This document shows, piece by piece, positions 26,106 to 34,438 of a DNA stretch of 64,000 bases; the first letter of the stretch is position 1; each line of letters starts with the position of its first letter. Below the pieces are notes generated by a model, which was given only the letters and a program-made list of their open reading frames with translations, did no database searches and had not been told where the DNA came from. The DNA comes from JAJPJE01 sp963848375 (lineage in GTDB: Bacteria; Acidobacteriota; Terriglobia; Terriglobales; Acidobacteriaceae), in the NCBI GenBank assembly GCA_963848375.1, contig CAWKDK010000003.1:38092-102091 (forward strand). The letters run 5' to 3'. The position numbers were made by a program, and so were the translations under genes.

Positions 26106-27284
26106 ATGCTTGACCGAGTATTGTTGTCCGTCGCGCTGGTTGGACTTATCAGTTGCACGGTTTTTCTGATTCTTACGCTCATCTCTATCGTGCGCTTTCG
26201 ATGGCGCATTCGTCGCAGTGAATCTCTCGAATCTACCTGCTGGCCCAGAGTCACGCTGCTGAAACCGCTGTGTGGTATGGAGCCCCAACTTAAGCGCAGC
26301 CTGGAAAGCTTCTTCGCGCAGGAGTATCCGAATTTCGAAATCATCTTTGGCACGCGTGACTCGGCCGACCCTGCGCTGAGCGTAGTGGAGAGCCTGCAGA
26401 GACGATATCCGTGGGTCGATGCGAAGGTAGTCTTCTCCGGCGAACCGAATCACCCGAACGCCAAAGTCTGCTCGCTCGAAAAGATGATCGAGGCAAGCAC
26501 GTCCGATTACTTCATCTTCAGCGACAGCGACGTCCACGTAGAGCCGAACTACATTCACGAAGTCGTACGTCCTTTGCTGGATCCGCAAGTGGGCGCGGTT
26601 ACGTGCCTCTATCGCGGAGTGCCGACAGGAAGCATCTGGTCGCGACTCGAGGCGTTGGGGATGTCGGTCGAGATGACGGCCGGAGTGATGGCGGCGGAAC
26701 TTCTGGAAGGCATGAAGTTCACGCTTGGTCCGACCATGGCCACCCGCCGCGAGGTGGTGGAACAGACCGGTGGGATTGGCGCACTGGCGGAATATTGTTC
26801 CGATGATTATCTGCTGGGAAATCGAATTGCCGAGCTCGGATACAAGGTTGTTCTCTCCGACTACGTGATTGAACACATCGTCCTCAATCGCTCATTTGTG
26901 GCTTCGTGGCTGCATCAGGTGCGATGGATGAAGAGCACGCGCTTCTCGCGCCCCAAAGGCCACTTGGGGACGGCGCTGACATTCGCGATGCCGTTTGGAC
27001 TGCTTGGTTTCTATGCCGCGAATTCGCTGCATAATCCAATGCTGGCCTTAGGGCTGCTTGGGTACGCCGTTGCAAATCGTGTGGTGTTGACTCTTGCGGC
27101 CGGCTGGGGCGTGGTTCGCGATCCGAATGCGATCCTCTATTGCTGGTTCTACCCGGTGCGCGATTTTATGGGCTTCTGCTTCTGGGCGGCCAGCTATCTT
27201 GGGACGCACGATCGTTTGGCGCGGCGAGAATTATCGATTGGAGTTGGGCGGGGTTATGGTACGCGCCGATGCCGAACAGCCTGA
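26106..27284 (+). CDS. GT21-type ceramide/hopanoid glucosyltransferase-like protein (C-terminal frameshift)
   Basis: The protein has an N-terminal membrane anchor and a GT2/GT21 catalytic domain: FFAQEYPNFEIIFGTRDSAD, SDSDVHVEPNY (the DxD metal site), the GT21 motif with LEGMKFTLGPTMATRR, and QVRWMKSTR near residue 280. C-terminal hydrophobic segments follow. It resembles HpnI/ceramide glucosyltransferase. After SYLG (27200) the open frame gives an atypical tail to 27284. The +1 frame gives GRTIVWRGENYRLELGG, the normal ending of this family, to 27318. One extra G in the GGG at 27201-27203 explains the shift. The enzyme is otherwise complete. Confidence 0.85.
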   Translation: MLDRVLLSVALVGLISCTVFLILTLISIVRFRWRIRRSESLESTCWPRVTLLKPLCGMEPQLKRSLESFFAQEYPNFEIIFGTRDSADPALSVVESLQRRYPWVDAKVVFSGEPNHPNAKVCSLEKMIEASTSDYFIFSDSDVHVEPNYIHEVVRPLLDPQVGAVTCLYRGVPTGSIWSRLEALGMSVEMTAGVMAAELLEGMKFTLGPTMATRREVVEQTGGIGALAEYCSDDYLLGNRIAELGYKVVLSDYVIEHIVLNRSFVASWLHQVRWMKSTRFSRPKGHLGTALTFAMPFGLLGFYAANSLHNPMLALGLLGYAVANRVVLTLAAGWGVVRDPNAILYCWFYPVRDFMGFCFWAASYLGTHDRLARRELSIGVGRGYGTRRCRTA

Positions 27285-27321
27285 GCCGGCGCCGATTCCT
27301 GTCGATCGTCTTGCTTGAGAT

Positions 27322-27630
27322 TTAGATCTTTACCGAGCGCCGCCATTTGGCATGCAGCCAGATGAGAATGCCAATCGCGCAGACTTCCAGCGGGCCGGGT
27401 GTTCTCGTGAGACTGAACATGTCGTGAATGTCGACGGTAAGTACCTGCGCGCACCAGATCAATCCAGCCGAAGCGATCAGCGAGCCGATGCGTTCCTCTG
27501 TCTTGATGCGGCGCGACCAGGACATGTGTTCGATCGGAGTTCTTTTACGAACAGGCCCAACCGCGACGACCGGATAAGACGCCGGCTCGCCCGACCAGAT
27601 GTTGGCCTGCATTTTTGCCTGAGATGCCAT
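27322..27630 (-). CDS. Small membrane protein, unknown function
   Basis: The 102-residue protein has a polar N-terminus (MASQAKMQANIWSGEPASY) and two moderately hydrophobic segments (RIGSLIASAGLIWCAQVLTV and LEVCAIGILIWLHAKWRRS). It has typical positive-inside ends. I do not recognise a family. It is convergent with the GT21 gene, four bases beyond that gene's corrected end. An ATG seven residues inside is an alternative start. Confidence 0.55.
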   Translation of the reverse strand: MASQAKMQANIWSGEPASYPVVAVGPVRKRTPIEHMSWSRRIKTEERIGSLIASAGLIWCAQVLTVDIHDMFSLTRTPGPLEVCAIGILIWLHAKWRRSVKI

Positions 27631-27811
27631 GCGAGCAGTCTATGGACCGTCGCGCGAGCGAACCAGATGCCCGGCGGACAGCGGCTTTTGGCCGTGTCCT
27701 TCCGGTGGAACTAAAGATCGGCAGGTATCGTCTGCTTGACGCTGCCCACACGCTGAATTAGGCTCCCGTCACCTTGTCTTCCTTATTACTTCCAATCAAG
27801 GCTGTCTGTCG

Positions 27812-29281
27812 ATGCATGAGACTGCAATAACCGGCGCCGATCGCCAGGGAGGCGCTCGTCCGGAGCAAGAGCGCTCGCTGCTGCGGGTGATGTCGCTGAC
27901 CGACGCGGTGCTGCTGATCGTAGGCGGCGTAATCGGTGGCGGAATCTTCCTGACCTCGCAGGATGTTGCTTCCCAGCTGCCCTCGCCGATTTTGTTTTTG
28001 CTGGTGTGGATAGCTGGAGCTGGCGTGTCGTTGCTGGCGTGCTTTGCGTTCGCCGAGTTGGGCGCGATGTTCCCGGAAGCGGGCGGGCAGTACGTCTACC
28101 TGCGCGAAGCGTACGGTGAGTTCATTGCATTCCTGTATGGCTGGATCATGTTCGTCGCGGGGAGCAGCGGCGGCATCGCCGCGAACAGCGTGGGATTCGC
28201 ACAGTTCTTTGGCGTAGCGGTGCCGGGGCTGGCAGGGGATCACGCGCTTTTCCATGTTGCCGGAATTAGTTTCCGCGCAGGACATTGGGTGCAGAGTGAC
28301 TGGCTTTTCACGCGTGGCGATGTGGTCGCGCTAACGGCGATTGCGGCGCTGACGATTCTGAATGTCGTGGGATTGCGGCGCGCAACGGTGCTGCAAAACG
28401 TCGCGACGTGGATGAAGTTCGCTGCTCTGGCGGCGTTCATCGGCCTTGGATTCTTGTTCGGCCATGGCGACTGGAGCCATTTTTCGGGCGCTGGATTCAA
28501 AGATGCATTCGCGCACGGCTTCTATCCGTTCATGAGCGTGATGGGTGTGGCGTTCATCGGTGTGTTCTGGTCATACGACGGATGGATCTACGCATCGTGG
28601 CTGGGCGGCGAGATTCGCGATCCGCAGCGGAATCTGCCGCGATCGCTGATGATCGGCATGGCGCTGATTGCGGCGCTGTATATCACGATCAACGCGGTCT
28701 ATCTATATGCGCTGCCGGTGACTGGAATTGCGAAATCCGATGTGGTGGCGCAATCGGCGGCGAGCGTGTTGTTCTCGCCGAGAGTTGCGTTCTGGTTATC
28801 GGCGGTAATTGCATTGTCGTGTTTCGGGGCGCTTTCCAGCAACATCATGGCCGGAGCGCGCGTGAGTTATGCCATGGGACGCGACGGACTCTTCTTCCAG
28901 AAGATGGCGGGCGTTCATCCAAAGTGGAGAACACCGGCATTCGCGCTGATTGCGCAAGGAGTGCTGAGCGCGGCGATTGCCATCAGTGGAACGTATGTGC
29001 AGCTGTTCACCTACACCATGTTCGGGCTGATGATTTCGTACGTTGTGACGGTGGCGGCAGTATTCGTGCTCCGCAGGAAGCAGCCCAATCGGCAGCGGCC
29101 CTATCTGTGCACGGGATATCCCTGGCTTCCTCTGATCTACATTGTGCTGATTGGGGGATGGGCGATCAACGCGCTGGTGGAGCGGCCGCGCGAGTCGCTC
29201 GCTGGCAGCGTGCTAATGCTCATCGGCGTGCCCGGCTATCTGTATTGGAAGCGGACGAATCGTAAGCGCGCGCTATCATAA
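27812..29281 (+). CDS. APC-family amino acid permease
   Basis: The 489-residue protein has about 12 membrane helices of the APC superfamily. The helix-1 signature GGVIGGGIFLTSQDVASQLP carries the GxGIF substrate motif near residues 41-48. ELGAMFPEAGGQYVYLREAYG is the conserved loop after helix 2. A FWSYDGWIYASWLGGEIRDPQRN segment in helix 6 matches LAT/amino-acid-polyamine transporters. It imports amino acids across the inner membrane; the specificity is not readable. It stands four bases ahead of yggS and may lead that operon. Confidence 0.88.
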   Translation: MHETAITGADRQGGARPEQERSLLRVMSLTDAVLLIVGGVIGGGIFLTSQDVASQLPSPILFLLVWIAGAGVSLLACFAFAELGAMFPEAGGQYVYLREAYGEFIAFLYGWIMFVAGSSGGIAANSVGFAQFFGVAVPGLAGDHALFHVAGISFRAGHWVQSDWLFTRGDVVALTAIAALTILNVVGLRRATVLQNVATWMKFAALAAFIGLGFLFGHGDWSHFSGAGFKDAFAHGFYPFMSVMGVAFIGVFWSYDGWIYASWLGGEIRDPQRNLPRSLMIGMALIAALYITINAVYLYALPVTGIAKSDVVAQSAASVLFSPRVAFWLSAVIALSCFGALSSNIMAGARVSYAMGRDGLFFQKMAGVHPKWRTPAFALIAQGVLSAAIAISGTYVQLFTYTMFGLMISYVVTVAAVFVLRRKQPNRQRPYLCTGYPWLPLIYIVLIGGWAINALVERPRESLAGSVLMLIGVPGYLYWKRTNRKRALS

Positions 29282-29285
29282 ACGC

Positions 29286-29987
29286 ATGTCGATTGCAGAG
29301 AATCTGGCGCGGGTGCGCGAGCGCGTAGCGGCAGCGGCCAAGCGTGCGGGACGGAGCGAGTCGGGAGTAGCGCTGATGGCGGTTTGCAAGACTTTTCCGG
29401 CGGACGCGATTCGCGAGGCGTATGCGGCAGGGCAGAGGTTGTTCGGCGAGAATCGTGTGCAGGAGTTCGGTGAGAAGGCGCCCAAGGTGGCTGATCTAGC
29501 TGGACTCGAGATGCACTTGATCGGACACCTGCAATCGAACAAGGCAAGCAAGGCAGCGGAGTTGTTTCAGGCGGTCGATTCGGTGGATTCACTCAAATTG
29601 GCCGAGCGCTTGAACGCTGCGGCAGAAAAGTTGGGGAAGAAGCTGCCCGCGCTGATCGAAGTGAACGTCGGCGGCGAAGAAGCGAAAAGCGGAGTTGGCG
29701 CGAGCGTGGATGAGATTGCGCCGATTCTTTCGGCTACGCCGACGCTGGCGAATCTCGAATTCCGCGGCCTCATGACGGTGCCTCCGTTTACAGACGATCC
29801 GGAGGGAGCGCGTCCGTATTTTCGCAAGCTGCGCGAGTTGCGCGATCAAGTCGCGAAACATCAAGGGATTCGGCTCGACGTACTGTCGATGGGAATGTCG
29901 CACGATTTCGAAGTTGCGATCGAAGAAGGATCGACGTGCGTGCGGGTGGGCACGGCGATTTTCGGAGTGCGTCCGAAGAAACAATGA
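29286..29987 (+). CDS. yggS: YggS/PLPBP-family pyridoxal phosphate homeostasis protein
   Basis: The 233-residue protein is a single-domain, PLP-binding TIM barrel without known enzyme activity that buffers PLP and affects amino acid metabolism. The PLP-binding Lys lies in VALMAVCKTFPADAIREAY near residue 36. Family motifs GENRVQEF, HLIGHLQSNKASKA and GMSHDFEVAIEEGSTCVRVG are all present. Its stop overlaps the start of yggU (ATGA), a common arrangement. Confidence 0.92.
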   Translation: MSIAENLARVRERVAAAAKRAGRSESGVALMAVCKTFPADAIREAYAAGQRLFGENRVQEFGEKAPKVADLAGLEMHLIGHLQSNKASKAAELFQAVDSVDSLKLAERLNAAAEKLGKKLPALIEVNVGGEEAKSGVGASVDEIAPILSATPTLANLEFRGLMTVPPFTDDPEGARPYFRKLRELRDQVAKHQGIRLDVLSMGMSHDFEVAIEEGSTCVRVGTAIFGVRPKKQ

Positions 29988-30295
29988 TTCCCATCCGAGA
30001 GAGCGCAGGCGCGGTGACATTCGCAGTCAAAGTTCATCCACGGGCGAAGAAGGACGCGATCACCGGCGAAGTTGGCGACGCGCTGAAGGTGGCCCTGAAC
30101 GCGCCGCCGGTGGATGGCAAGGCGAACGATGCGTGCATACGTTTTCTGGCCGAAATTTTGCGCGTGCCGCGCAGTTCGGTTACGATTGCCGCCGGCGAAA
30201 CCAACCGCAACAAATTGATTCGAGTGGTAGGCGTGAGTGCTGCGCAAGCTGAAGAGCGCTTGCGAGCTGCTGAAATCCTGGAGGGCAAACATTGA
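29984..30295 (+). CDS. DUF167/YggU family protein
   Basis: The 103-residue product matches the DUF167 (YggU) fold, with the core VKVHPRAKKDAITGE, NAPPVDGKANDACIRFLAEIL and VTIAAGETNRNKLIRV. Its role is not established. The start at 29984 overlaps the yggS stop by four bases. The in-frame reading from 29936 would extend into yggS and is not needed. The next gene starts within its stop codon region. Confidence 0.88.
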   Translation: MIPIRESAGAVTFAVKVHPRAKKDAITGEVGDALKVALNAPPVDGKANDACIRFLAEILRVPRSSVTIAAGETNRNKLIRVVGVSAAQAEERLRAAEILEGKH

Positions 30296-31584
30296 GCATT
30301 ACGCAGCGCTGGCGCGACATACGAAACGGATTTGAGCGGCCCTTCTGGATCGCGAATGTCAGCGAGCTTTTCGAACGGCTCTCCTACTATGCAGCTTTTG
30401 CCTCGCTTGCACGCTACTTAAGCGAGACCCTGAAATTCCCCACAGAAAGAGTTGGAACGCTTACCGGGTTGTTCGGCGGGTTAGTGTGGTTTCTCGCGGC
30501 ATTTGGTGGCACGCTCGCCGACCGCATGGGATTCCGGCGCGCTCTTTCACTCGCATACCTGATCCTGAGCTGCTCGTATTTTCTGCTCGGCTCGCTGGGC
30601 GCACCCTGGCTGGGGCCGGTTCGTGACGCCGTCCCACTAGTAGTGCTGGTCACATTCGTTCTGATGCTGCCGGCTCTGGGCGTCGCGCTGGTGAAGCCGA
30701 GCGTGGTTGGCACAACTGCGCGCGCTTCGAAAGAGAACGTTCGCTCGATCGGGTACTCGATCTACTACACGCTCGTGAACGTCGGAGGCGCGGCCGGACC
30801 GTTCGTCGCTTCCTGGGTTCATCGGCACATGAGCGTCGAAAACGTCTTCCGAGTCGCTGCACTCAGCGTCTTCGCGATGTTCTTTGCGGTACTGCTGCTC
30901 TACAAGGAGCCGCGACGCGCGGAAGAAGTTCAGGCGACGAGCTTAGGTGCGGCAGCGCGGAATTTCTGGACCGTACTCACGAATCCGCGATTCATGCTGT
31001 TCCTGTTGATCTTTTCCGGTTACTGGATCGTGTTCTGGCAGGAATTCATCACCCTGCCGCTCTACGTGCATAACTACGTTAGTTCGAGCATGGACACGGA
31101 ACTGATGCTGGTCACCGGACCGCTGACGGTGATCTGTCTGCAGATGGTGGTTAGCATCCTGACGCAGAAGATTCCGGCATTCCGCGCGATCACGCTGGGT
31201 ACATTGATCTCGGCCTTGGCGTGGATACTGTTGATCGTGCATCCCACGCCGGTGATGGTGATCCTCACGTTGTTCGTTGTATCGCTCGGCGAGATAACGC
31301 AGTCTCCACGTTATTACGAGTACATATCGCGGCTGGCGCCGCCGGGGCAACAGGGCACCTACATGGGATTCGCCTTCCTGCCGATTGGTATCGGGTCGCT
31401 AGTTGGTGGCTGGTTTGGCGGAAAGCTGGTTCATCACTTTGGTGAGGTGACGCACCAGCCGGCACGGATATGGTGGGCGGTGATGGCCGTTGGCGTCGCG
31501 ACGGCGGCGTTGCTCTGGTTGTACGACAGGCTGGTTCTACCGAGGAACGTCAAAACGGAAATAGCTGCCGAGGTAGCGAAGTAA
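30292..31584 (+). CDS. MFS transporter of the proton-dependent oligopeptide (POT/PTR) type
   Basis: The 430-residue, 12-helix transporter shows POT features: FWIANVSELFERLSYYAAFASLARYL at the N-terminus (with the E-R-L motif in helix 1), FGGTLADRMGFRRAL between helices 2 and 3, and YTLVNVGGAAGPFVASWV in helix 5. The exact E-x-x-E-R of canonical peptide transporters reads SELFER here. Its start TTG lies in the stop codon region of yggU (four-base overlap), so it is translationally coupled. The substrate may be di/tripeptides. Confidence 0.82.
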   Translation: MSITQRWRDIRNGFERPFWIANVSELFERLSYYAAFASLARYLSETLKFPTERVGTLTGLFGGLVWFLAAFGGTLADRMGFRRALSLAYLILSCSYFLLGSLGAPWLGPVRDAVPLVVLVTFVLMLPALGVALVKPSVVGTTARASKENVRSIGYSIYYTLVNVGGAAGPFVASWVHRHMSVENVFRVAALSVFAMFFAVLLLYKEPRRAEEVQATSLGAAARNFWTVLTNPRFMLFLLIFSGYWIVFWQEFITLPLYVHNYVSSSMDTELMLVTGPLTVICLQMVVSILTQKIPAFRAITLGTLISALAWILLIVHPTPVMVILTLFVVSLGEITQSPRYYEYISRLAPPGQQGTYMGFAFLPIGIGSLVGGWFGGKLVHHFGEVTHQPARIWWAVMAVGVATAALLWLYDRLVLPRNVKTEIAAEVAK

Positions 31585-31595
31585 CATCTCTCGAT

Positions 31596-31626
31596 CCCAC
31601 CTCCGCCAAAAGAAGGCAGAGATGGG
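31596..31626. repeat. REP-like palindrome
   Basis: CCCACCTCCGCC..GGCAGAGATGGGG is an imperfect palindrome followed by CACCC. It is a relative of the element at 17736 with the same CCAAAAGA loop, and sits between the transporter and the AlkD-like gene. Confidence 0.65.
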
Positions 31627-31703
31627 GCACCCAAAGCTTTTTAGTTGCGCGCGCATTTCTGATCACTGCATATCTGCGCAAATCCGTGTATCTTCTTCCG
31701 CGC

Positions 31704-32450
31704 ATGGCTCGTAAAACTCCCGCATATATTGCTGCTTTCATTCGCCGCGTCATCAAGGATGGCGGCTCGGCGCCCCACTCCGTCGAAGTGCAAAGGTTCT
31801 TCAAAGAGGAAGTGGCTTCTCGTGGTTGGCGCACACACGAATTGCGGAAACTGGCAGTGCGCTTCCGGCGGCAGATGGTCGCGGACTATGGCATGGACTT
31901 CGCAATCCGGGTTTGCGACAAGCTCTTTTCCGGCCGCGTCCTGGAAGAGAAAGTATTCGCCGTGCTGATTCTGGAGGGACAGACGGGCGGCTTCGCCGCG
32001 AAGGAGTTCAAGCTGTTCGAAAGCTGGCTTGATCGCGTAAGCAACTGGGCCGATCACGACGCACTGGTCCACTGCCTGATCGGTCCCATGATCCTTGCGG
32101 AGCCTGCACGAGCAAAGGCGGTTTTTCGCTGGGCTAAGTCGCGCGATCGCTGGCATCGGCGAGCGGCCGCAGTCGCCCTGATCCATTCGGCTCGGAAACG
32201 AATGGGATTCGAACAACTCGTGAAAGTCTCGAATGCGCTCCTACAAGACAAGGACGACATGGTCCAGAAGGGCCTGGGATGGCTATTGCGCGAAGCCGCG
32301 AAGGCGGATCCGGCAAGAACTGTTCCTTATTTAATGACGATCCGCGAGTCGGCGCCACGGTTGGTACTGCGGACTGCGTGTGAAAAGCTATCTACGGCTG
32401 AGCGCGCTCGGATTCTGGGTACAAAGAAAGCCCGGGCGGCTCGCGCCTGA
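31704..32450 (+). CDS. DNA alkylation repair (AlkD-like) HEAT-repeat protein
   Basis: The 248-residue product is entirely helical with the AlkD architecture: RVCDKLFSGRVLEEKVFAVLIL, FESWLDRVSNWADHDALVHCLI, RWAKSRDRWHRRAAAVALIHSAR, and DKDDMVQKGLGWLLREAAK. The W..D and RR.A motifs match glycosylases that remove bulky alkyl adducts. The ATG at 31704 is chosen; the in-frame extension to 31470 overlaps the transporter gene. It stands alone, 64 bases ahead of the M24 peptidase. Confidence 0.85.
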   Translation: MARKTPAYIAAFIRRVIKDGGSAPHSVEVQRFFKEEVASRGWRTHELRKLAVRFRRQMVADYGMDFAIRVCDKLFSGRVLEEKVFAVLILEGQTGGFAAKEFKLFESWLDRVSNWADHDALVHCLIGPMILAEPARAKAVFRWAKSRDRWHRRAAAVALIHSARKRMGFEQLVKVSNALLQDKDDMVQKGLGWLLREAAKADPARTVPYLMTIRESAPRLVLRTACEKLSTAERARILGTKKARAARA

Positions 32451-32514
32451 CTACTGATTGCTGGATGCCGAGTGCTGTCCGACTGCTAGAATAGTTCGTT
32501 GTCAGTGGACACGA

Positions 32515-33681
32515 ATGAATCTTCAAGCGATCCAGGCCGCCCTTCGCGAACAGAATATTGACGCATGGCTCTTCTACGACCATCACCGGCGCGATCCCAT
32601 CGCCTACCGGGTGCTCGGTCTTTCCGACTCGCTCTTTGTAACGCGCAGGTGGTACTACCTTCTTCCGGCGCAAGGCGAACCTGCCAAGCTGGTTCATAAG
32701 ATCGAGGCTGGACATCTGGATACGCTCCCCGGTACGAAAACCGAGTACGCCGGATGGCAGGAGCTTGGCGGCAAGCTGCAGTCGATGCTGGCGCCGTATA
32801 AGCGGATCGCGATGGAGTATTCGCCGGACAATCGCGTCTTCGTGATTTCGCTGGTGGATGCGGGTACGATCGAAGTAGTGCGTAGCTTTGGAAAAGAAGT
32901 GGTCAGCTCGGGCGACCTGGTCAGCAAGTTCGAAGCGACGTGGAACGATGATCAGATCAAGAGTCACTTTGAAGCGCGCGATGCCATCGACAAGATCGTG
33001 GCCGCAGCATTCAAGGAGATCGGCAATCGCGTGCGCAATGGCGGTACCAATGAGCATGCGATCCAGCAATGGTTCCTGGAAGCATTTCGCCGGGAGAGCC
33101 TTGTCACAGATGATGGGCCAATCGTCGCTGTAAATGCGAATAGCGGCAATCCTCACTACGAACCTTCGGCAACGCATTCGGCGCCGATCAAAGAAGGGGA
33201 CTTCGTTTTGCTCGACGTGTGGGCGAAGAAGAATCGGCCGGATGCCGTCTATTACGACATCACCTGGACCGGGTTTGTAGGCAACGATCCCTCCGATCGG
33301 CATCGTGAGATCTTCGACGTTGTCCGGCGCGGTCGTGATGCAGGCGTTGAAAAGGTCAAGTCAGCGATCGCGGCGGGAAAAGTGCTCGCGGGATGGGAAG
33401 TGGACGACGCTGCGCGTGGTTCGATTCAGCAGGCAGGGTTTGGAGATTATTTCATCCACCGCACCGGGCATTCCATCGCAACCGAGGTACACGGCAACGG
33501 CCCGAACATGGATAATCTGGAAGTCCACGATGTGCGCCGCATTTTGCCGAATTCGTGTTTCTCGATCGAGCCGGGCGTCTATCTGCCGGAATTTGGTGTG
33601 CGCAGCGAAGTGAATGTGCTGGTTCGCGAGCATTCCGCCGAAGTAACGGGTAAAATTCAGGAAGAGATCGTACTTATCTAA
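32515..33681 (+). CDS. M24-family metallopeptidase (Xaa-Pro aminopeptidase-like)
   Basis: The 388-residue protein has an N-terminal creatinase-like domain (about 1-150) and a pita-bread catalytic domain. Metal ligands are visible as DVWAKKNRPDAVYYDITW (Asp, Asp), then HRTGHSIATEVHGNG (His), FSIEPGVYLPEFG (Glu) and RSEVNVLV (Glu). It would hydrolyse N-terminal Xaa-Pro bonds. The start at 32515 gives MNLQAIQAALREQNID. It overlaps the next gene by one base (TAATG), so the three genes to 34321 form an operon. Confidence 0.87.
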   Translation: MNLQAIQAALREQNIDAWLFYDHHRRDPIAYRVLGLSDSLFVTRRWYYLLPAQGEPAKLVHKIEAGHLDTLPGTKTEYAGWQELGGKLQSMLAPYKRIAMEYSPDNRVFVISLVDAGTIEVVRSFGKEVVSSGDLVSKFEATWNDDQIKSHFEARDAIDKIVAAAFKEIGNRVRNGGTNEHAIQQWFLEAFRRESLVTDDGPIVAVNANSGNPHYEPSATHSAPIKEGDFVLLDVWAKKNRPDAVYYDITWTGFVGNDPSDRHREIFDVVRRGRDAGVEKVKSAIAAGKVLAGWEVDDAARGSIQQAGFGDYFIHRTGHSIATEVHGNGPNMDNLEVHDVRRILPNSCFSIEPGVYLPEFGVRSEVNVLVREHSAEVTGKIQEEIVLI

Positions 33682-34130
33682 TGTCATCTACCGGAAAGAA
33701 CTTGGAAACAGCTCTCGAGCGCGATAAGGCGCGAGCGGCTCAACCCCCCGCAACCCCAGCCTCTCCTACGATGGCTGTAGTCGCGCCCGCAGTAGGATGG
33801 TTGATCCCGGGCGCCGGCCACATCATCCTGGGACGCTGGATTCGCGGCATCCTGCTCATGATATCCGTGACCTGCATGTTTGTGCTCGGCCTGAAGATGC
33901 AGGGGAAAATATACGCCTTCAACACTGGGGATCTGCTCGACATGCTGGGCTTCATCGGGGACCTGGGTGCGGGTGGGCTTTACATCGTGTCACGAGCTCT
34001 GGATGTGGGTTCAGGTGCGATTTTCCGCGCCACTGCCGACTATGGAACTAAGTTCATGATCGTGGCGGGTCTGCTGAATGTAATCGCCGCGGTTGATGCC
34101 CACCACATCGCTCTGGGGAAGAAACGCTAA
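33681..34130 (+). CDS. Membrane protein with TM2-like helices, unknown function
   Basis: The 149-residue protein has a polar N-terminus followed by about three hydrophobic segments. The first, VVAPAVGWLIPGAGHIILGRWIRG, resembles the GxGxxYLGR loop of small TM2-type proteins. LLMISVTCMFVLGL and FMIVAGLLNVIAAVDAHHIA follow. I do not assign a named family. It is coupled by TAATG overlaps to the genes on both sides, which implies linked function with the M24 peptidase and the next small protein. Confidence 0.8.
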   Translation: MSSTGKNLETALERDKARAAQPPATPASPTMAVVAPAVGWLIPGAGHIILGRWIRGILLMISVTCMFVLGLKMQGKIYAFNTGDLLDMLGFIGDLGAGGLYIVSRALDVGSGAIFRATADYGTKFMIVAGLLNVIAAVDAHHIALGKKR

Positions 34131-34321
34131 TGCTGCTCTCACCGATACAGCTCTCGCATTTTGCGGCGGCATTGGTTTTCGCCATATTCGCCTCCGTCGT
34201 GTTTGGGATCACGCAACGCGAAGTGCCCAAGGATATGCTGCGCTACGGCCTTTATTGCTTTTCTCTCTTTATCGGTGGAGTGATCGTGGCGGGCTGGGCC
34301 ATGTGGCTCATCAAACGCTAG
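34130..34321 (+). CDS. 63-residue small membrane protein
   Basis: This small protein has two hydrophobic helices (HFAAALVFAIFASVVFGI and YCFSLFIGGVIVAGWAMWLI) separated by a charged loop (TQREVPKDMLR). It overlaps the preceding stop by one base (TAATG) and ends the M24 operon. The size and coupling suggest a subunit or partner of the preceding membrane protein. No family is recognised. Confidence 0.75.
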   Translation: MLLSPIQLSHFAAALVFAIFASVVFGITQREVPKDMLRYGLYCFSLFIGGVIVAGWAMWLIKR

Positions 34322-34438
34322 GTTCCATCAGCATTTGTCGCGTGGCGTAGGAGCTTACAGTCTCCCTAAATTCGGTCCGGTGCGATCCCTCCAGCAATTC
34401 AGGTAATATCAGTTCATCTATTGTGCCTAGGGGAGTCG

